From contig NZ_MSIE01000049.1 in assembly GCF_001921205.1 (NCBI RefSeq), forward strand, positions 1 through 64,000: a stretch of 64,000 nucleotides of DNA, in the 5' to 3' direction. Below are positions 1 through 8,747 of the stretch, piece by piece. Both the position numbers and the translations under genes were made by a program. The DNA comes from Actinophytocola xanthii. GTDB taxonomy: Bacteria > Actinomycetota > Actinomycetes > Mycobacteriales > Pseudonocardiaceae. A model generated the notes under the pieces. The model was given only the letters and a program-made list of their open reading frames with translations. It was not told where the DNA came from and made no database searches. The first letter of the stretch is position 1, and the number at the start of each line of letters is the position of its first letter.

Positions 1-65
1 TGCGCATGCGGATCCCTCGAAACATAGTGGAGTGCCCGGCAAAAAACTGTTTCGGTCTCACCGCG

Positions 66-125
66 CGGGGCACGATCCATGCCCTCTACCACCTACAACA
101 CCGAGCCAGCCGAGATCGTGCCCCG
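66..125. repeat. 12-bp perfect inverted repeat with 36-nt loop
   Basis: CGGGGCACGATC at 66-77 is the exact reverse complement of GATCGTGCCCCG at 114-125. It lies in a stretch (1-279) where I see no credible gene. It could be a hairpin or an operator; nothing nearby decides which. Confidence 0.5.
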
Positions 126-279
126 ATCCCGAAATTCACACCGGATTCTCAGCAAGCCAGACCCGCTCCGCTGGCAGGAGAACCTGCGGGCTACGCCCTG
201 ACACGGTGGACCCACGTTCGGGTGTAGGCGGTGCGCGAAAGTCACCCTCATGCGAACGGCAGGCACAGCGCCGCGGCGT

Positions 280-420
280 CGCAGGGTCCATCATCACGAC
301 CTCCTCGGCGACGTCCTTGAGGATGACGCGTTCGACCACCCCGTCGGCGAGGACGAGGATCACGTTCTCCCCGTGCGGCATGAACGCGAGCTCGTACGCT
401 TGTGCGGTCTCACCCGGTCT
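280..420 (-). pseudogene. Relic of IucA/IucC-family (DesD-like) siderophore synthetase
   Basis: Read on the minus strand from 420 to 280, about 47 codons encode a stretch containing AYELAFMPHGENVILVL, then VILKDVAEEVVMMDP. This resembles the conserved active-site segment of NRPS-independent siderophore synthetases (IucA/IucC, DesD). The frame opens only after a TGA shared with the neighbouring gene, there is no start, and similarity stops after MMDP. An intact family member has about 550-600 residues, so this is a decayed internal fragment. Family recognition is from the motif alone. Confidence 0.55.
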
Positions 421-441
421 TCGGCCGACCGACCACGTAGA

Positions 442-1044
442 TCAGCCGATGGTGAGTCGGCCGCTGGTGAGCATCTCTCGTACGTACGACGGCCAGTCCC
501 TGTTCAATGTGCGCTCAAGCGCATCGTGGACGGCGTCACGTTCCTCTTCGCCGAGATCCTCGCGACTTCCGTCCGAGTAGAAGATGGTGTGGCGCTTCGC
601 CGCACTGCCCAGGTGGGAGTACGCCCGCCGACTGATCGTCAGGTAGAGGCCGAGTATCGGCAGTTCTGGAATCTCGAGCAGCGCTCGTTCCCAGTCGACG
701 CCCAGGCTGGCCCATGATTGATCCTTGGTGTCCAACCAGCGGGTCACATCGGTGAACCACACAGCCCTGTGAGCGGGATGTTCCTTGTTGTACAACCGAG
801 TAAAGCCTACGACGTCCTCCACATGCTGTGGTATCCCAACGCTGGGCACGGAGTGAGGAGCGACGGCGAATGCCGCCTCGGCCATCGGTGCCTCCGAAGC
901 CGCCTGCGGCCACTCGAGCGCGTAGATCAGCCAGAAGGGCGGATGGACGAGCAGCTTCTCGATGTCATCGTTCCCACGAGGTCGGTTGGGCATGGGCGAG
1001 ACCTTAACTGGGTCGTCGAAATCAGCCATCCAGCCTGCGGACAC
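442..1044 (-). CDS. Hypothetical protein, 200 aa
   Basis: I do not recognise a family. The product is a soluble, acidic protein rich in Trp and aromatic residues, with no signal peptide or membrane segment. Its features are an N-terminal Asp/Pro-rich stretch, a middle segment with WFTDVTRWL, and a helical C-terminus (LGEEERDAVHDALERTLNRDW). The GTG at 1044 has AGGA about ten bases upstream; ATG at 1029 is an alternative start. It is divergent from the lanthipeptide precursor at 1165, separated by 120 bp, so the two may share a control region. The siderophore-synthetase relic follows its stop codon. Confidence 0.5.
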   Translation of the reverse strand: MSAGWMADFDDPVKVSPMPNRPRGNDDIEKLLVHPPFWLIYALEWPQAASEAPMAEAAFAVAPHSVPSVGIPQHVEDVVGFTRLYNKEHPAHRAVWFTDVTRWLDTKDQSWASLGVDWERALLEIPELPILGLYLTISRRAYSHLGSAAKRHTIFYSDGSREDLGEEERDAVHDALERTLNRDWPSYVREMLTSGRLTIG

Positions 1045-1164
1045 CGGCTTGTCCTGATGACGGTTGTCATGGTCGAAATCCAGCCAATCGGACCAACGGC
1101 AACGTGACAGCCGCTCGTAGGCTCGCGCCTGGTATCACCACGCCCGTCAGAAGGGAGGTGACTC

Positions 1165-1293
1165 ATGAACCACATCCTCGACCTCCAAGCGCTTGACGAC
1201 AGTTCCGAGACGCATCCCGAGGCTCCGTCGGTGTTCAGCTCGGCCAGCGCCGGCCTGTGCATCAGCTGCCTGAGCCTCACCGTGTGCGGCTGA
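1165..1293 (+). CDS. Class III lanthipeptide (SapB/labyrinthopeptin-like) precursor, 42 aa
   Basis: This short ORF starts at ATG 1165 after an excellent ribosome site (GGGAGGTG, 1153-1160) and ends at TGA 1291-1293. The leader begins MNHILDLQ, matching the ILDLQ/LFDLQ recognition motif of class III leaders such as RamS. The predicted core (residues 25-42) is SSASAGLCISCLSLTVCG. It contains two canonical labionin motifs Ser-x2-Ser-x3-Cys: Ser25/Ser28/Cys32 and Ser34/Ser37/Cys41, plus an extra Cys35. RamS has the same doubled motif. The dedicated synthetase starts 84 bp downstream. Expected product: a two-ring labionin or lanthionine surfactant or morphogen peptide (inference). Confidence 0.85.
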   Translation: MNHILDLQALDDSSETHPEAPSVFSSASAGLCISCLSLTVCG

Positions 1294-1305
1294 CGACCAT
1301 CAACG

Positions 1306-1347
1306 CCAGGTGAACCGGTGGGCCCCACCTGCCGGTTCGCCACCTGG
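1306..1347 (+). terminator. Stem-loop between precursor and synthetase genes (likely partial terminator)
   Basis: CCAGGTG (1306-1312) pairs with CACCTGG (1341-1347), and AACCGG (1313-1318) with CCGGTT (1332-1337), with a three-base bulge. It lies just after the precursor stop codon and before the synthetase GTG. This is the usual place for an attenuator or processing hairpin that makes a RiPP precursor transcript more abundant than that of its enzyme. There is no U-tract. Confidence 0.55.
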
Positions 1348-1377
1348 ACAGACCCAGCTGATCGGCGGTGTCACCGA

Positions 1378-3975
1378 GTGGACATGCGGTACCTGGAGTT
1401 CTGCCTCACCGACCCGCTCTTCTACGATTCTCCACGGGAAATCGCGGACGCCGCCGCCAGGGACTACCTGGCTGATCTCACGGTGCCAGCGGGCTGGACG
1501 GCGTCTCGCAAGGGAACCTGGACGTTCCTGCGGCCGCCTGCGGCCTCACTGCCGGCCCAGGGCTGGAAGGTTCACGCCTCGGCCACCCTCGACAATGCGC
1601 GGGACGTGCTCCGCGAGGTGTGGGACTACTGCGTTCCTCGCGGTGTCACGTTCAAATTCCTCGCCAGTCCGGTAGATCTTCTCCTGCGCAACAGCAAATA
1701 CGCCGATCGGGCCGGCAGTGGCAAGTTCGTCGCCATCTATCCGCAGGACGTCGACCAGCTCGGAACCATCCTGCGGGAGCTCGGTGCGGTGCTGGACGGA
1801 TCGAAGGGACCGTACGTCCTCAGCGACATCCGATGGGGTTCAGGGCCGCTCTACGTCCGCTACGGAGGCTTCGCCGAGCGATTCTGTCGGTCAGACAACG
1901 GGGAGCTGGTGCTGGCCATTGCCACCCCGGACGGTCGGCTCGTTCCCGATCAGCGCCGGGCAAGCTTCACCCCACCGTCATGGGTCGACATCCCCGAGGT
2001 GGTGGCCACCAGCATCGAAGCCCGGACGAACCAGGGAGCCGCGACGCGGTTCCCGTTCCGAATCGTCAGGTCACTGCACTTCTCGAACGGCGGCGGCGTC
2101 TACCTGGCCGTCGACAGCCGCAGCGGTCGGGAGGTCGTGCTCAAGGAAGCCCCACCATACGCCGGGCTCGACCAGGACGGGACCGATGCCGTGCAGCGCC
2201 TCCTGCGTGAGCGGGACTTCCTGAAGAAGCTGGCGAACACCGGTGTCGTCCCCGAGCTGTACGAGCATCTGGTCTGCTGGGAGCACCACTTCCTGGTCGA
2301 GGAGTACATCGAGGGACGGTCCGTCGGCCGGGAGATGGTCGAACGCATCCCCCTGATCCGCGCGGGGACCGACGACGGGCACGTCCGGGAGTACGCCGCG
2401 TGGGCGCTGGGCGTGCTGGACAAGGTGAGCCGCTGCGTCCGGGTCATGCACGACAACGGGATCGCGTTCGGCGACCTCCACCCGCACAACATCCTGCTGC
2501 GGCCCGACGGCGGGGTCCGGTTCATCGACCTCGAGATGGCTTCCTACCTCACCGACGAGGAGCGGCCGGCGCTCGGCGCGCCGGGTTATGTGGCACCCGA
2601 CGGACGCGCCGGTGGCGATGCCGACCGCTACGCGCTGGCCTGCCTGCGTCTGAGCATGTTCCTGCCACTGACCACGTTGTTCCCGTTGGACCGGGACAAG
2701 GCGGCGATGCTCGCCGACTCGGTCGTGCGGCGCTTCGGACTCCCCGAGTCCTACGCCACCGAGATCATCGAGACCACGCGGGACCGCGGCGGTGCAGGTC
2801 CACGCAAGCGGAGCCGCGCCGCCGAGCTCGCCGCCGACGTCGACGCCGGTACCCCGGACTGGCCGGTGCTGTGCCGCTCCATGCGGGACGGCATCCTGGC
2901 CAGTGCCACGCCGACGCGGACCGACCGGCTGTTCCCCGGGGACATCGCGCAGTTCAGCCATACCGGCATCGGCATGGCCTATGGGGCGGCCGGTGTGCTG
3001 CACGCGCTCGCCGCGGCGGGCTTCGGCAGGTTCCCCGAATACGAGGACTGGCTGCTGAACTCCGTCCGACAGGGACGGTGCGACGGGCAGGTCGGCTTCT
3101 ACACCGGGCTGCACGGCGTCGCCTACGTGCTGTCCGGGCTGGGCCGCGACGACGACGCGCTCGCCGTGCTGGACAGGGCGATGCTCGCGCCGAGGGACGC
3201 GCTGCCGGCGAGCTTGTTCGCCGGGCTGGCCGGAGTCGGGCTCAACCTGCTGCACTTCGCTCTCCGCACCGGAGACTCGTCGCTGCTCGACCAGGCGGTC
3301 GACCTCGGTACGGAGTTGGCCGGGCGGCTGGGGCTCCCGCTCGCACCGGCCGCCACGACCGGGACGCAGCGCGCCGGTTTGCTGCACGGGCCCTCCGGAG
3401 CGGCGCTCCTGTTCGTGCGGCTCTTCGAGGCCACCGACGACCAGCGGTTTCTTGACCTGGCGGAGGCGGCACTGCGGCGCGACCTCGACCGGTGTGTGGA
3501 GGTGGGCGACGGGAGCCTCCAGCTGGACGAGGGCTGGCGGGCGATGCCCTACGTCGAGACCGGCAGCGTGGGTGTCGGGCTGGTACTGCGGGAGCTCCTC
3601 CGCCACCGGGAGCGGCCCGACCTCGCCACCGCGTTGTCCCGCATCCGGCGTGCGGCGGAAGCGGAGCTGGTGATCTGCTCCGGACTGTTCAACGGGCGGG
3701 CCGGACTGATCACCTTCCTCACGGCGGCAGGAGGCGACGACGCGGCACTGAACCGCCACCTGAGGCGACTCGCCTGGCACATCGTGTCCTATCAGGACCA
3801 TGTGGCTTTCCCGGGCGACCAGTTGATGCGACTGTCCATGGATCTGGCCACCGGGTCCGCGGGCGTCCTGCTCGCGGTGCGCGGTGCGCTCGACCACAAC
3901 GGCCCCATGCTTCCCTTCCTGACCCCACCAGAGAGCCGCGTGTCGCGGCAGCCGCGGAGGATCGCCACATCATGA
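1378..3975 (+). CDS. lanKC: Class III lanthipeptide synthetase (RamC/LabKC-like), 865 aa
   Basis: The enzyme would phosphorylate Ser residues of the precursor, eliminate phosphate and cyclise Cys onto dehydroalanines. Three domains are visible: an N-terminal lyase domain (about 1-210, with GWKVHASAT near residue 62), a Ser/Thr kinase (about 225-480: VVLKEA lysine, catalytic GDLHPHN near 364, IDLE metal site, GAPGYVAP) and a LanC-like cyclase (about 500-865). The cyclase has LLHGPSGAAL and SGLFNGRAGL but no Cys/Cys-His zinc triad, as in RamC and LabKC. GTG 1378 gives the typical start MDMRYLEFCLTDPLFYDSP; its ribosome site is weak. The stop overlaps the next ATG. Confidence 0.93.
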   Translation: MDMRYLEFCLTDPLFYDSPREIADAAARDYLADLTVPAGWTASRKGTWTFLRPPAASLPAQGWKVHASATLDNARDVLREVWDYCVPRGVTFKFLASPVDLLLRNSKYADRAGSGKFVAIYPQDVDQLGTILRELGAVLDGSKGPYVLSDIRWGSGPLYVRYGGFAERFCRSDNGELVLAIATPDGRLVPDQRRASFTPPSWVDIPEVVATSIEARTNQGAATRFPFRIVRSLHFSNGGGVYLAVDSRSGREVVLKEAPPYAGLDQDGTDAVQRLLRERDFLKKLANTGVVPELYEHLVCWEHHFLVEEYIEGRSVGREMVERIPLIRAGTDDGHVREYAAWALGVLDKVSRCVRVMHDNGIAFGDLHPHNILLRPDGGVRFIDLEMASYLTDEERPALGAPGYVAPDGRAGGDADRYALACLRLSMFLPLTTLFPLDRDKAAMLADSVVRRFGLPESYATEIIETTRDRGGAGPRKRSRAAELAADVDAGTPDWPVLCRSMRDGILASATPTRTDRLFPGDIAQFSHTGIGMAYGAAGVLHALAAAGFGRFPEYEDWLLNSVRQGRCDGQVGFYTGLHGVAYVLSGLGRDDDALAVLDRAMLAPRDALPASLFAGLAGVGLNLLHFALRTGDSSLLDQAVDLGTELAGRLGLPLAPAATTGTQRAGLLHGPSGAALLFVRLFEATDDQRFLDLAEAALRRDLDRCVEVGDGSLQLDEGWRAMPYVETGSVGVGLVLRELLRHRERPDLATALSRIRRAAEAELVICSGLFNGRAGLITFLTAAGGDDAALNRHLRRLAWHIVSYQDHVAFPGDQLMRLSMDLATGSAGVLLAVRGALDHNGPMLPFLTPPESRVSRQPRRIATS

Positions 3976-5084
3976 GAAGCACCAGACCGCTGGCCCGCCT
4001 GGCGATGATCATCATCGCCATCATCGCGGTGACGTCTCCCGGGGCGGCATCGGCAACAGGTGCGCGGCGTGTGCACGTCGTGTGGCCGGGCCAGTCCGTC
4101 CAGGCCGCCATCGACGCCGCCGCGCCCGGCGACACGGTGGTCCTGCGACCGGGCACGTACCGGGAGAACCTGTCCATCACCACGAATGGTCTGACCCTGG
4201 TCGGGTTCGGCGCCAGGCTGGAGGCACCGGCCGTTCCGACACCCGCCGGCTGCGTGCCGGCCGAGCAACCCAACCCCGTCGGCGTCTGCGTCAGCGGGGA
4301 AACGGACGCGGACACCGGACAGACCGTCGAGGTAGCCGACGTCACCATCCGGGGCCTGACCGTGGGACGGTTCCCGTCGACCGGGATCATGGTGCTGCAC
4401 GGCCGGCGCACCCGGATTGAGCGCGTGGACGCCACCGGTGGCACCGCGTACGGGATTCTCATCCTCCGGTCCTCGGACAACACCGTGACGGGCAGCACGC
4501 TCCATGGTGGACAGTCCGCGGGGCTCTACATCGGCGAGTCTCCCGAGGCACGTAGCACCGTCACCGGAAACCGGATGTACGACAACGTGACCTTCGGGAT
4601 CTACGTGCGTACCGCCTCATACGGCATCATCACCGGCAACCAGGTGGAGGGAAGCTGCATCGGCATCGGTTTCATCCCTACCCACCCGGCCGAGGACGCC
4701 GTGGCGCACTGGCGGGTCACCGCGAACCGGATCACCGCGAACAACCGGCTGTGCGAGAGCGCATCCGGTCCGGTGACGGGAATCGGCGTGTACCTCGGCG
4801 GCACCAAGGAGATCACTGTGGACCACAACCGAATCGAGGCCAACACGGGCGCCCCCGGGACGCCTCACTCGTGGGGCGGGGGAATCGTCGTGAACGACGG
4901 GTCACTGTACGGCTTTCCCAACCAGCCGATCGACAACCAGATCCGCCACAACCTCCTGCGTGACAATCTTCCCTACGACATCATGGTTGTGGTGCCCGGC
5001 ACCGGCAACACCATCACCGCCAACCGCTGCGAAGCCAGCTCCCCGCCCGGCTTGTGCCGACCCCGGACAGGGTCGCGGCGGTAG
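3972..5084 (+). CDS. Secreted right-handed parallel beta-helix protein (NosD/PbH1-like), 370 aa
   Basis: The protein has a signal peptide (MRSTRPLARLAMIIIAIIAV, cleavage after AASA). Next come VWPGQSVQAAIDAAAPGDTVVL and GTYRENLSI, typical of the N-cap of PbH1/NosD-like beta-helices. The remainder is a run of Asn/Gly-rich coils (DNTVTGS, RSTVTGNRMYDN, YGIITGNQVEG, NRITANN). No lyase or hydrolase active site is evident. The ATG overlaps the lanthipeptide synthetase stop codon (ATGA), so it is translationally coupled to it. That is an unusual partner: it could act on cell-wall polysaccharide or bind the exported peptide. The role is unknown. Confidence 0.85.
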   Translation: MRSTRPLARLAMIIIAIIAVTSPGAASATGARRVHVVWPGQSVQAAIDAAAPGDTVVLRPGTYRENLSITTNGLTLVGFGARLEAPAVPTPAGCVPAEQPNPVGVCVSGETDADTGQTVEVADVTIRGLTVGRFPSTGIMVLHGRRTRIERVDATGGTAYGILILRSSDNTVTGSTLHGGQSAGLYIGESPEARSTVTGNRMYDNVTFGIYVRTASYGIITGNQVEGSCIGIGFIPTHPAEDAVAHWRVTANRITANNRLCESASGPVTGIGVYLGGTKEITVDHNRIEANTGAPGTPHSWGGGIVVNDGSLYGFPNQPIDNQIRHNLLRDNLPYDIMVVVPGTGNTITANRCEASSPPGLCRPRTGSRR

Positions 5085-5165
5085 GCCCACGCGCTCCGCG
5101 AAGGGGCGACGTCTCGGCGCCGCTCGACCGCCTCCTTGGCCGGTCTCGGCCGCTCGGCTCCCGAG

Positions 5166-6731
5166 TCAGTAGGTGAAGGCGCTGATGAGTTCGTTGATCT
5201 GGCGGGCGGTCGCCGCCAGGTTCGCGCCGGACTGTTGGGTCGCGGCGGCGCCTTCGTCGGTTGACGTGGCCGAGGTGGAGATCTGGGCCAGGGAGTTCTC
5301 GATGCCAGCCGACGTGCCGCTCACCTCGTCGACGTGGGTGGAGATGCCCTCGGTCATGATGGACTGTTCCTCGACGGCGGCCACGATGCGTTGCTGGTCG
5401 TCGTTGATCTGGCGGATGACCGCGTTGATGCTGTCGATCGCGGTGACCGTCTCGCTGGTCACCTGCTGGATGAGGCCGATCTTGGTCTTGACGTTGTCGG
5501 TGGCCTTGGCCGTCTCCTGAGCGAGGTCCTTGACCTCGCCGGCGACCACGGCGAACCCCTTGCCCGCGTCGCCGGCGCGCGCGGCCTCGATGGTGGCGTT
5601 GAGCGCGAGGAGGTTGGTCTGTTCTGCGACCGAGGTGATCGCCCCGACGATATGGCCGATCTCCAGGCCGGCCGCGCGCAGGCGCTCCACCCCCGCGGCG
5701 CTGTCCTCCGCCGCCCTGATCGCCCCGGTGGTCGACAGCACCGCAGTGGAGCTGGCGCTCGCGACGCTTCGCGCTGACTCGCTGATCTGGCTCAACACCT
5801 CCGCGATCCGCGTCACGGCCTCCTTGACCCGCCCGGCGGAGGTGGTGGCGGCGTTCGTGCGGTTCAGGGTCTCCTTGGTCGCCGCGCCCAGTCGGTCGGA
5901 CACCGAGTCGAGTTCGGTGCCGGCTGCGGTCAGGGCGGACGCGCGGTCGCCCATGTCGGCGAGGACAGTCCGGATCGACCCGGTCGCGCCGTTGAGCGCC
6001 CGCGCCATCTCGCCGAACTCGTCCTCGCGGATGATCTCCACCTGGTAAGTGAGGTCCTTCGCGGCCACCGCGCGCAGGCCGCGCACCATGCCCATCATCG
6101 GACGGTGGATGGCCCGGTAGGTCCACATCGAGAACCCGATGAACGCGGCAGCGGCGGCAATCCCACACGCGATGATCCACCACAGCCCGGACAGCCCCGC
6201 ATCGTCGGCGAGCTGTTTTTGCTGTTCGACCGCCTTCGACAGGTTGTCGTCGAGCGTGCCCATCTGGTCTTCCAGCTGGGAGAACAGGGTCATGAACGAG
6301 GAGACCCCGGCCTGGGCGGCGGAGTGGTCGGTTTGCGCCGTCGTCACGAGCCGCTCGGCCAGCTCGGTGTACCCGACGAGGGAGGGACGCAGGTCGGTGA
6401 ACTGCTGCCGGAGGCCGGCCGGCGCCATCCCCGCCGCGGCGTCGAAGTGTTGAATCATGGCTTCGACGTGGTCAGACACCTCGGCGACGCCGTACGTGGC
6501 ACGCTGCTCGTCGGTGCTGGCGTTCAACGCCGCCATGACGTCGGCGCGGAGACCGTCGTGCATCATGTCCGCGTTCCACTGCTCACTCATCGCCGCGCTG
6601 ACCGTCGCGAGTGATGCCGTCCCCTGCGCCTGAACGCTGTTCGCATACGCCGCGACACCGAGCATCGCCGCGAGCGCGCCCACGCCCACCACCGCGCCAC
6701 CCAGCACTCGCAACCGGATCGTCAGCCGCAT
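5166..6731 (-). CDS. Methyl-accepting chemotaxis protein, 521 aa
   Basis: A transmembrane chemoreceptor that senses a periplasmic-side ligand and signals to CheA/CheW. It has an N-terminal membrane helix (about 8-30) and a roughly 150-residue helical four-helix-bundle-like sensor. A second membrane helix ([20 protein letters not shown]) is followed by HAMP and a long MA signalling domain carrying the hairpin-tip hallmark [23 protein letters not shown] 6731 has a perfect AGGAGGT site upstream. No other chemotaxis gene is in the window. Its presence implies a motile stage, known for few filamentous actinomycetes. Confidence 0.95.
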   Translation of the reverse strand: MRLTIRLRVLGGAVVGVGALAAMLGVAAYANSVQAQGTASLATVSAAMSEQWNADMMHDGLRADVMAALNASTDEQRATYGVAEVSDHVEAMIQHFDAAAGMAPAGLRQQFTDLRPSLVGYTELAERLVTTAQTDHSAAQAGVSSFMTLFSQLEDQMGTLDDNLSKAVEQQKQLADDAGLSGLWWIIACGIAAAAAFIGFSMWTYRAIHRPMMGMVRGLRAVAAKDLTYQVEIIREDEFGEMARALNGATGSIRTVLADMGDRASALTAAGTELDSVSDRLGAATKETLNRTNAATTSAGRVKEAVTRIAEVLSQISESARSVASASSTAVLSTTGAIRAAEDSAAGVERLRAAGLEIGHIVGAITSVAEQTNLLALNATIEAARAGDAGKGFAVVAGEVKDLAQETAKATDNVKTKIGLIQQVTSETVTAIDSINAVIRQINDDQQRIVAAVEEQSIMTEGISTHVDEVSGTSAGIENSLAQISTSATSTDEGAAATQQSGANLAATARQINELISAFTY

Positions 6732-7389
6732 CCCGACCTCCTGACATGTTGACCACCAGGTCTTCGATCGGCACCTCGACGTCGGACATGAACGAATTTC
6801 TGGCAAGCACCGGCTCAGCAACCGTTGCTCCTGCTGCGTCACCGGCAAACAGCAGCCGCCGCGGACAGACTTCCCGTTCGGGAGGTCCGATCAGTGAGGC
6901 GACGGCGGCGAACGCCAGCGAAAGGCGAGAAGCCACCAGCGATCCAGCACGAACGACACGGCTGGTGGGATCACTAACGGTGACACCCAGGACCGCCAGA
7001 CTGACCCGCTGTGACCAGGCCCCGTACCACGTGGGACCAGCCGGCCCTGCGCTACGCGCTGACACGGCGGCGTGCCACTGTCGTGGCCGGTCTCTCCCTC
7101 AACGGGGTGCACCCTGTCCACGATCGACGTCGACATCGGTGACGCAGGGACGCACAGGGCCGGAGGGCCTGGTCAGTGCCGGTTCGGTCGGTGCGGGGTG
7201 GGGCCTGGGGAGACGCAGCCACCGAGGTCATGTAGTCTGAAGGAGGTCGTTTAGTTTTGTGTTCGTGTTCAACGCGCTCGCGAGACTTGTTGCGGGCGTT
7301 CGTTTCTCCAGGTTGGTCGAAGCGGTCGTCGCAGACAACCCGGCTCGTCGACAACGACGGTCCGTACCCCACCTGTTGAGGAGACAACT
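6732..7389. other. Intergenic region between chemoreceptor and cold-shock gene
   Basis: The open frames here look like chance high-GC frames, with no recognisable domain. The last 150 bp form the cold-shock leader. An orphan consensus ribosome site, GAAGGAGGT (7239-7247), precedes two possible short leader ORFs: GTG 7259-7408, which overlaps the cold-shock start codon, and TTG 7257-7379, whose TGA overlaps the cold-shock ribosome site. Confidence 0.4.
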
Positions 7390-7593
7390 ATGGCTCAGGG
7401 CGTTGTGAAGTGGTTCAACTCGGAAAAGGGCTTTGGCTTCATCGCCCCCGACGACGGCGGTGCCGACGTGTTCGTGCACTACTCGGAGATCTCGGGCGGT
7501 GGCTTCAAGTCCCTCGAGGAGAACCAGCGCGTGCAGTTCGACGTGGGCCAGGGCCAGAAGGGCCCGCAGGCAACCGGCGTCACCCCCATCTGA
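7390..7593 (+). CDS. cspA: Cold-shock protein, CspA family, 67 aa
   Basis: A single OB-fold nucleic-acid chaperone that binds single-stranded RNA or DNA and relieves secondary structure. The full family length is present, starting [18 protein letters not shown], with RNP1 (KGFGFI) and RNP2 (DVFVHYSEI) intact. ATG 7390 follows TTGAGGAG at good spacing. It is monocistronic, closed by a strong hairpin at 7598. It has a long 5-prime leader as cold-shock genes often do; whether the leader is thermoregulatory cannot be seen. Confidence 0.97.
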   Translation: MAQGVVKWFNSEKGFGFIAPDDGGADVFVHYSEISGGGFKSLEENQRVQFDVGQGQKGPQATGVTPI

Positions 7594-7597
7594 GTCA

Positions 7598-7620
7598 GGT
7601 CCCAGGCCTCACCTGGGACC
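7598..7620 (+). terminator. Hairpin terminator of the cold-shock gene
   Basis: GGTCCCAGG (7598-7606) and CCTGGGACC (7612-7620) form a perfect 9-bp stem with a five-base loop (CCTCA), starting four bases after the cspA stop codon. Confidence 0.8.
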
Positions 7621-7633
7621 CGACTACTTGCCA

Positions 7634-7666
7634 CCGGCAGGCTCATCGCACAGAAGAGCCTGCCGG
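7634..7666. terminator. 11-bp stem hairpin at the convergent gene ends (bidirectional terminator)
   Basis: CCGGCAGGCTC (7634-7644) pairs perfectly with GAGCCTGCCGG (7656-7666) across an 11-base loop. It spans the stop codon of the minus-strand membrane-protein gene. With the hairpin at 7598 it separates two convergent transcripts. Confidence 0.7.
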
Positions 7667-8713
7667 TTTGGCGTGTGCGGCCGGAGTACCGCCAACACCC
7701 GCAGCACCCGGCGCGCTGCCCCCGGCGGTCTTCTCGGTGGCGAGCCGCCGCTGGCGGTAGGCGAGCGCGGCCACGAACAGTCCCAGGCCCCAGAGCGGCC
7801 AGAGGGTCTCGGGCATGTTGGTCACCCACTTGCCCTCGACGCCGGTCGCGACGGCGAGCCGGATGTACATCACGCCGGCCGAGGTCACCAGGACCGCGAC
7901 GATCGTCGCCGGGACCACCGCGAGGTTGATCGGCACGCGCTTCCCGGCCAGGCCGACCATCCAGCGCGGGAAGCGCTCACCCCACGGCCGCAGGAGACCG
8001 ACGGTCAGCAGCGCACCGCCCGCCCCGAGAGTCGCCAGCGCCGCGCCGCCCAGCCACAGACCGCTCTCCACACCCTCGCGGTACATCTGCTCCTCCAGAC
8101 CCACGCTCCAGCCGAGCGCCCACGCCCACCGGGTCACGCAGTAGACGAGCGGGACGACGACGGCGACGATCACGGCCGGCCTGCCGAAGCGGACGAGGTC
8201 CAGCTCTCCGCCACGACGGCCGTACCGCATCGCGGTCCACGCCCACCCGATACCGGCCAGCAACAGCAACGTCAGGTTCGCGCCCGGCCACTGGATCAGG
8301 TCGCCCCATCCCGCGTCCGGCGGAAAGCCGAAGAAGGTCTTGCTGACCGCGAGAATCGGCGTGTATGCCACGATGACCAGCGGACGGTAGTCCTGGATCA
8401 CGAACATCAGAACGACGGCGTAGAGGCACGCGGGCACCAACAGGGCGTAACGCCACCCGCCCCGGCCGACGCCGCGCGCCATCAGCAGCGCGACGATCCC
8501 GCCGAGGAACCCCAGGACGGCGATGATCGGCCCGGCCACCTCGGGCGTCGACAGTCCCAGCAGGTTCGCGTCGATCGCGTCGGGGCCTTCGTCGACCATG
8601 AGGGGATCGCCGACCCCGAAGGGGTAGGCCCGGCCGGTGATCGCCCAGTAGAGACCCGCGAGGCCGTACAGGAACGAGAAGCCCGCGGTGAGGTATTCGA
8701 TGTACTTTCGCAT
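7643..8713 (-). CDS. Polytopic membrane protein, 356 aa, function unknown
   Basis: About nine or ten hydrophobic helices are visible, for example ITPIIAV-type segments at GPIIAVLGFLGGIVALLMA, LLVPACLYAVVLMFVI, LTLLLLAGIGWAWTAM and PAVIVAVVVPLVYCVTRW. The soluble tail is short and Ala/Gly-rich. I do not recognise a family. ATG 8713 (MRKYIEYLTAG) is preferred over longer GTG starts because the extension looks non-coding. It is divergent from a sensor kinase/response regulator pair, with palindromic sites between, so it is the likely regulatory target. It may be a channel, transporter or signal-processing protein for the kinase. Confidence 0.75.
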   Translation of the reverse strand: MRKYIEYLTAGFSFLYGLAGLYWAITGRAYPFGVGDPLMVDEGPDAIDANLLGLSTPEVAGPIIAVLGFLGGIVALLMARGVGRGGWRYALLVPACLYAVVLMFVIQDYRPLVIVAYTPILAVSKTFFGFPPDAGWGDLIQWPGANLTLLLLAGIGWAWTAMRYGRRGGELDLVRFGRPAVIVAVVVPLVYCVTRWAWALGWSVGLEEQMYREGVESGLWLGGAALATLGAGGALLTVGLLRPWGERFPRWMVGLAGKRVPINLAVVPATIVAVLVTSAGVMYIRLAVATGVEGKWVTNMPETLWPLWGLGLFVAALAYRQRRLATEKTAGGSAPGAAGVGGTPAAHAKPAGSSVR

Positions 8714-8747
8714 GCTCACAGCCTGGTCAGCGGGCGTGCGGCGGCAC

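Noticed and set aside
2071-3897. 608-codon minus-strand frame opposite the class III synthetase
   Set aside because: Shadow; no domain, while the plus strand carries kinase and cyclase motifs.
6849-7240. Open frames on both strands between the chemoreceptor and cspA
   Set aside because: No ribosome site, no domain and no consistent codon pattern.
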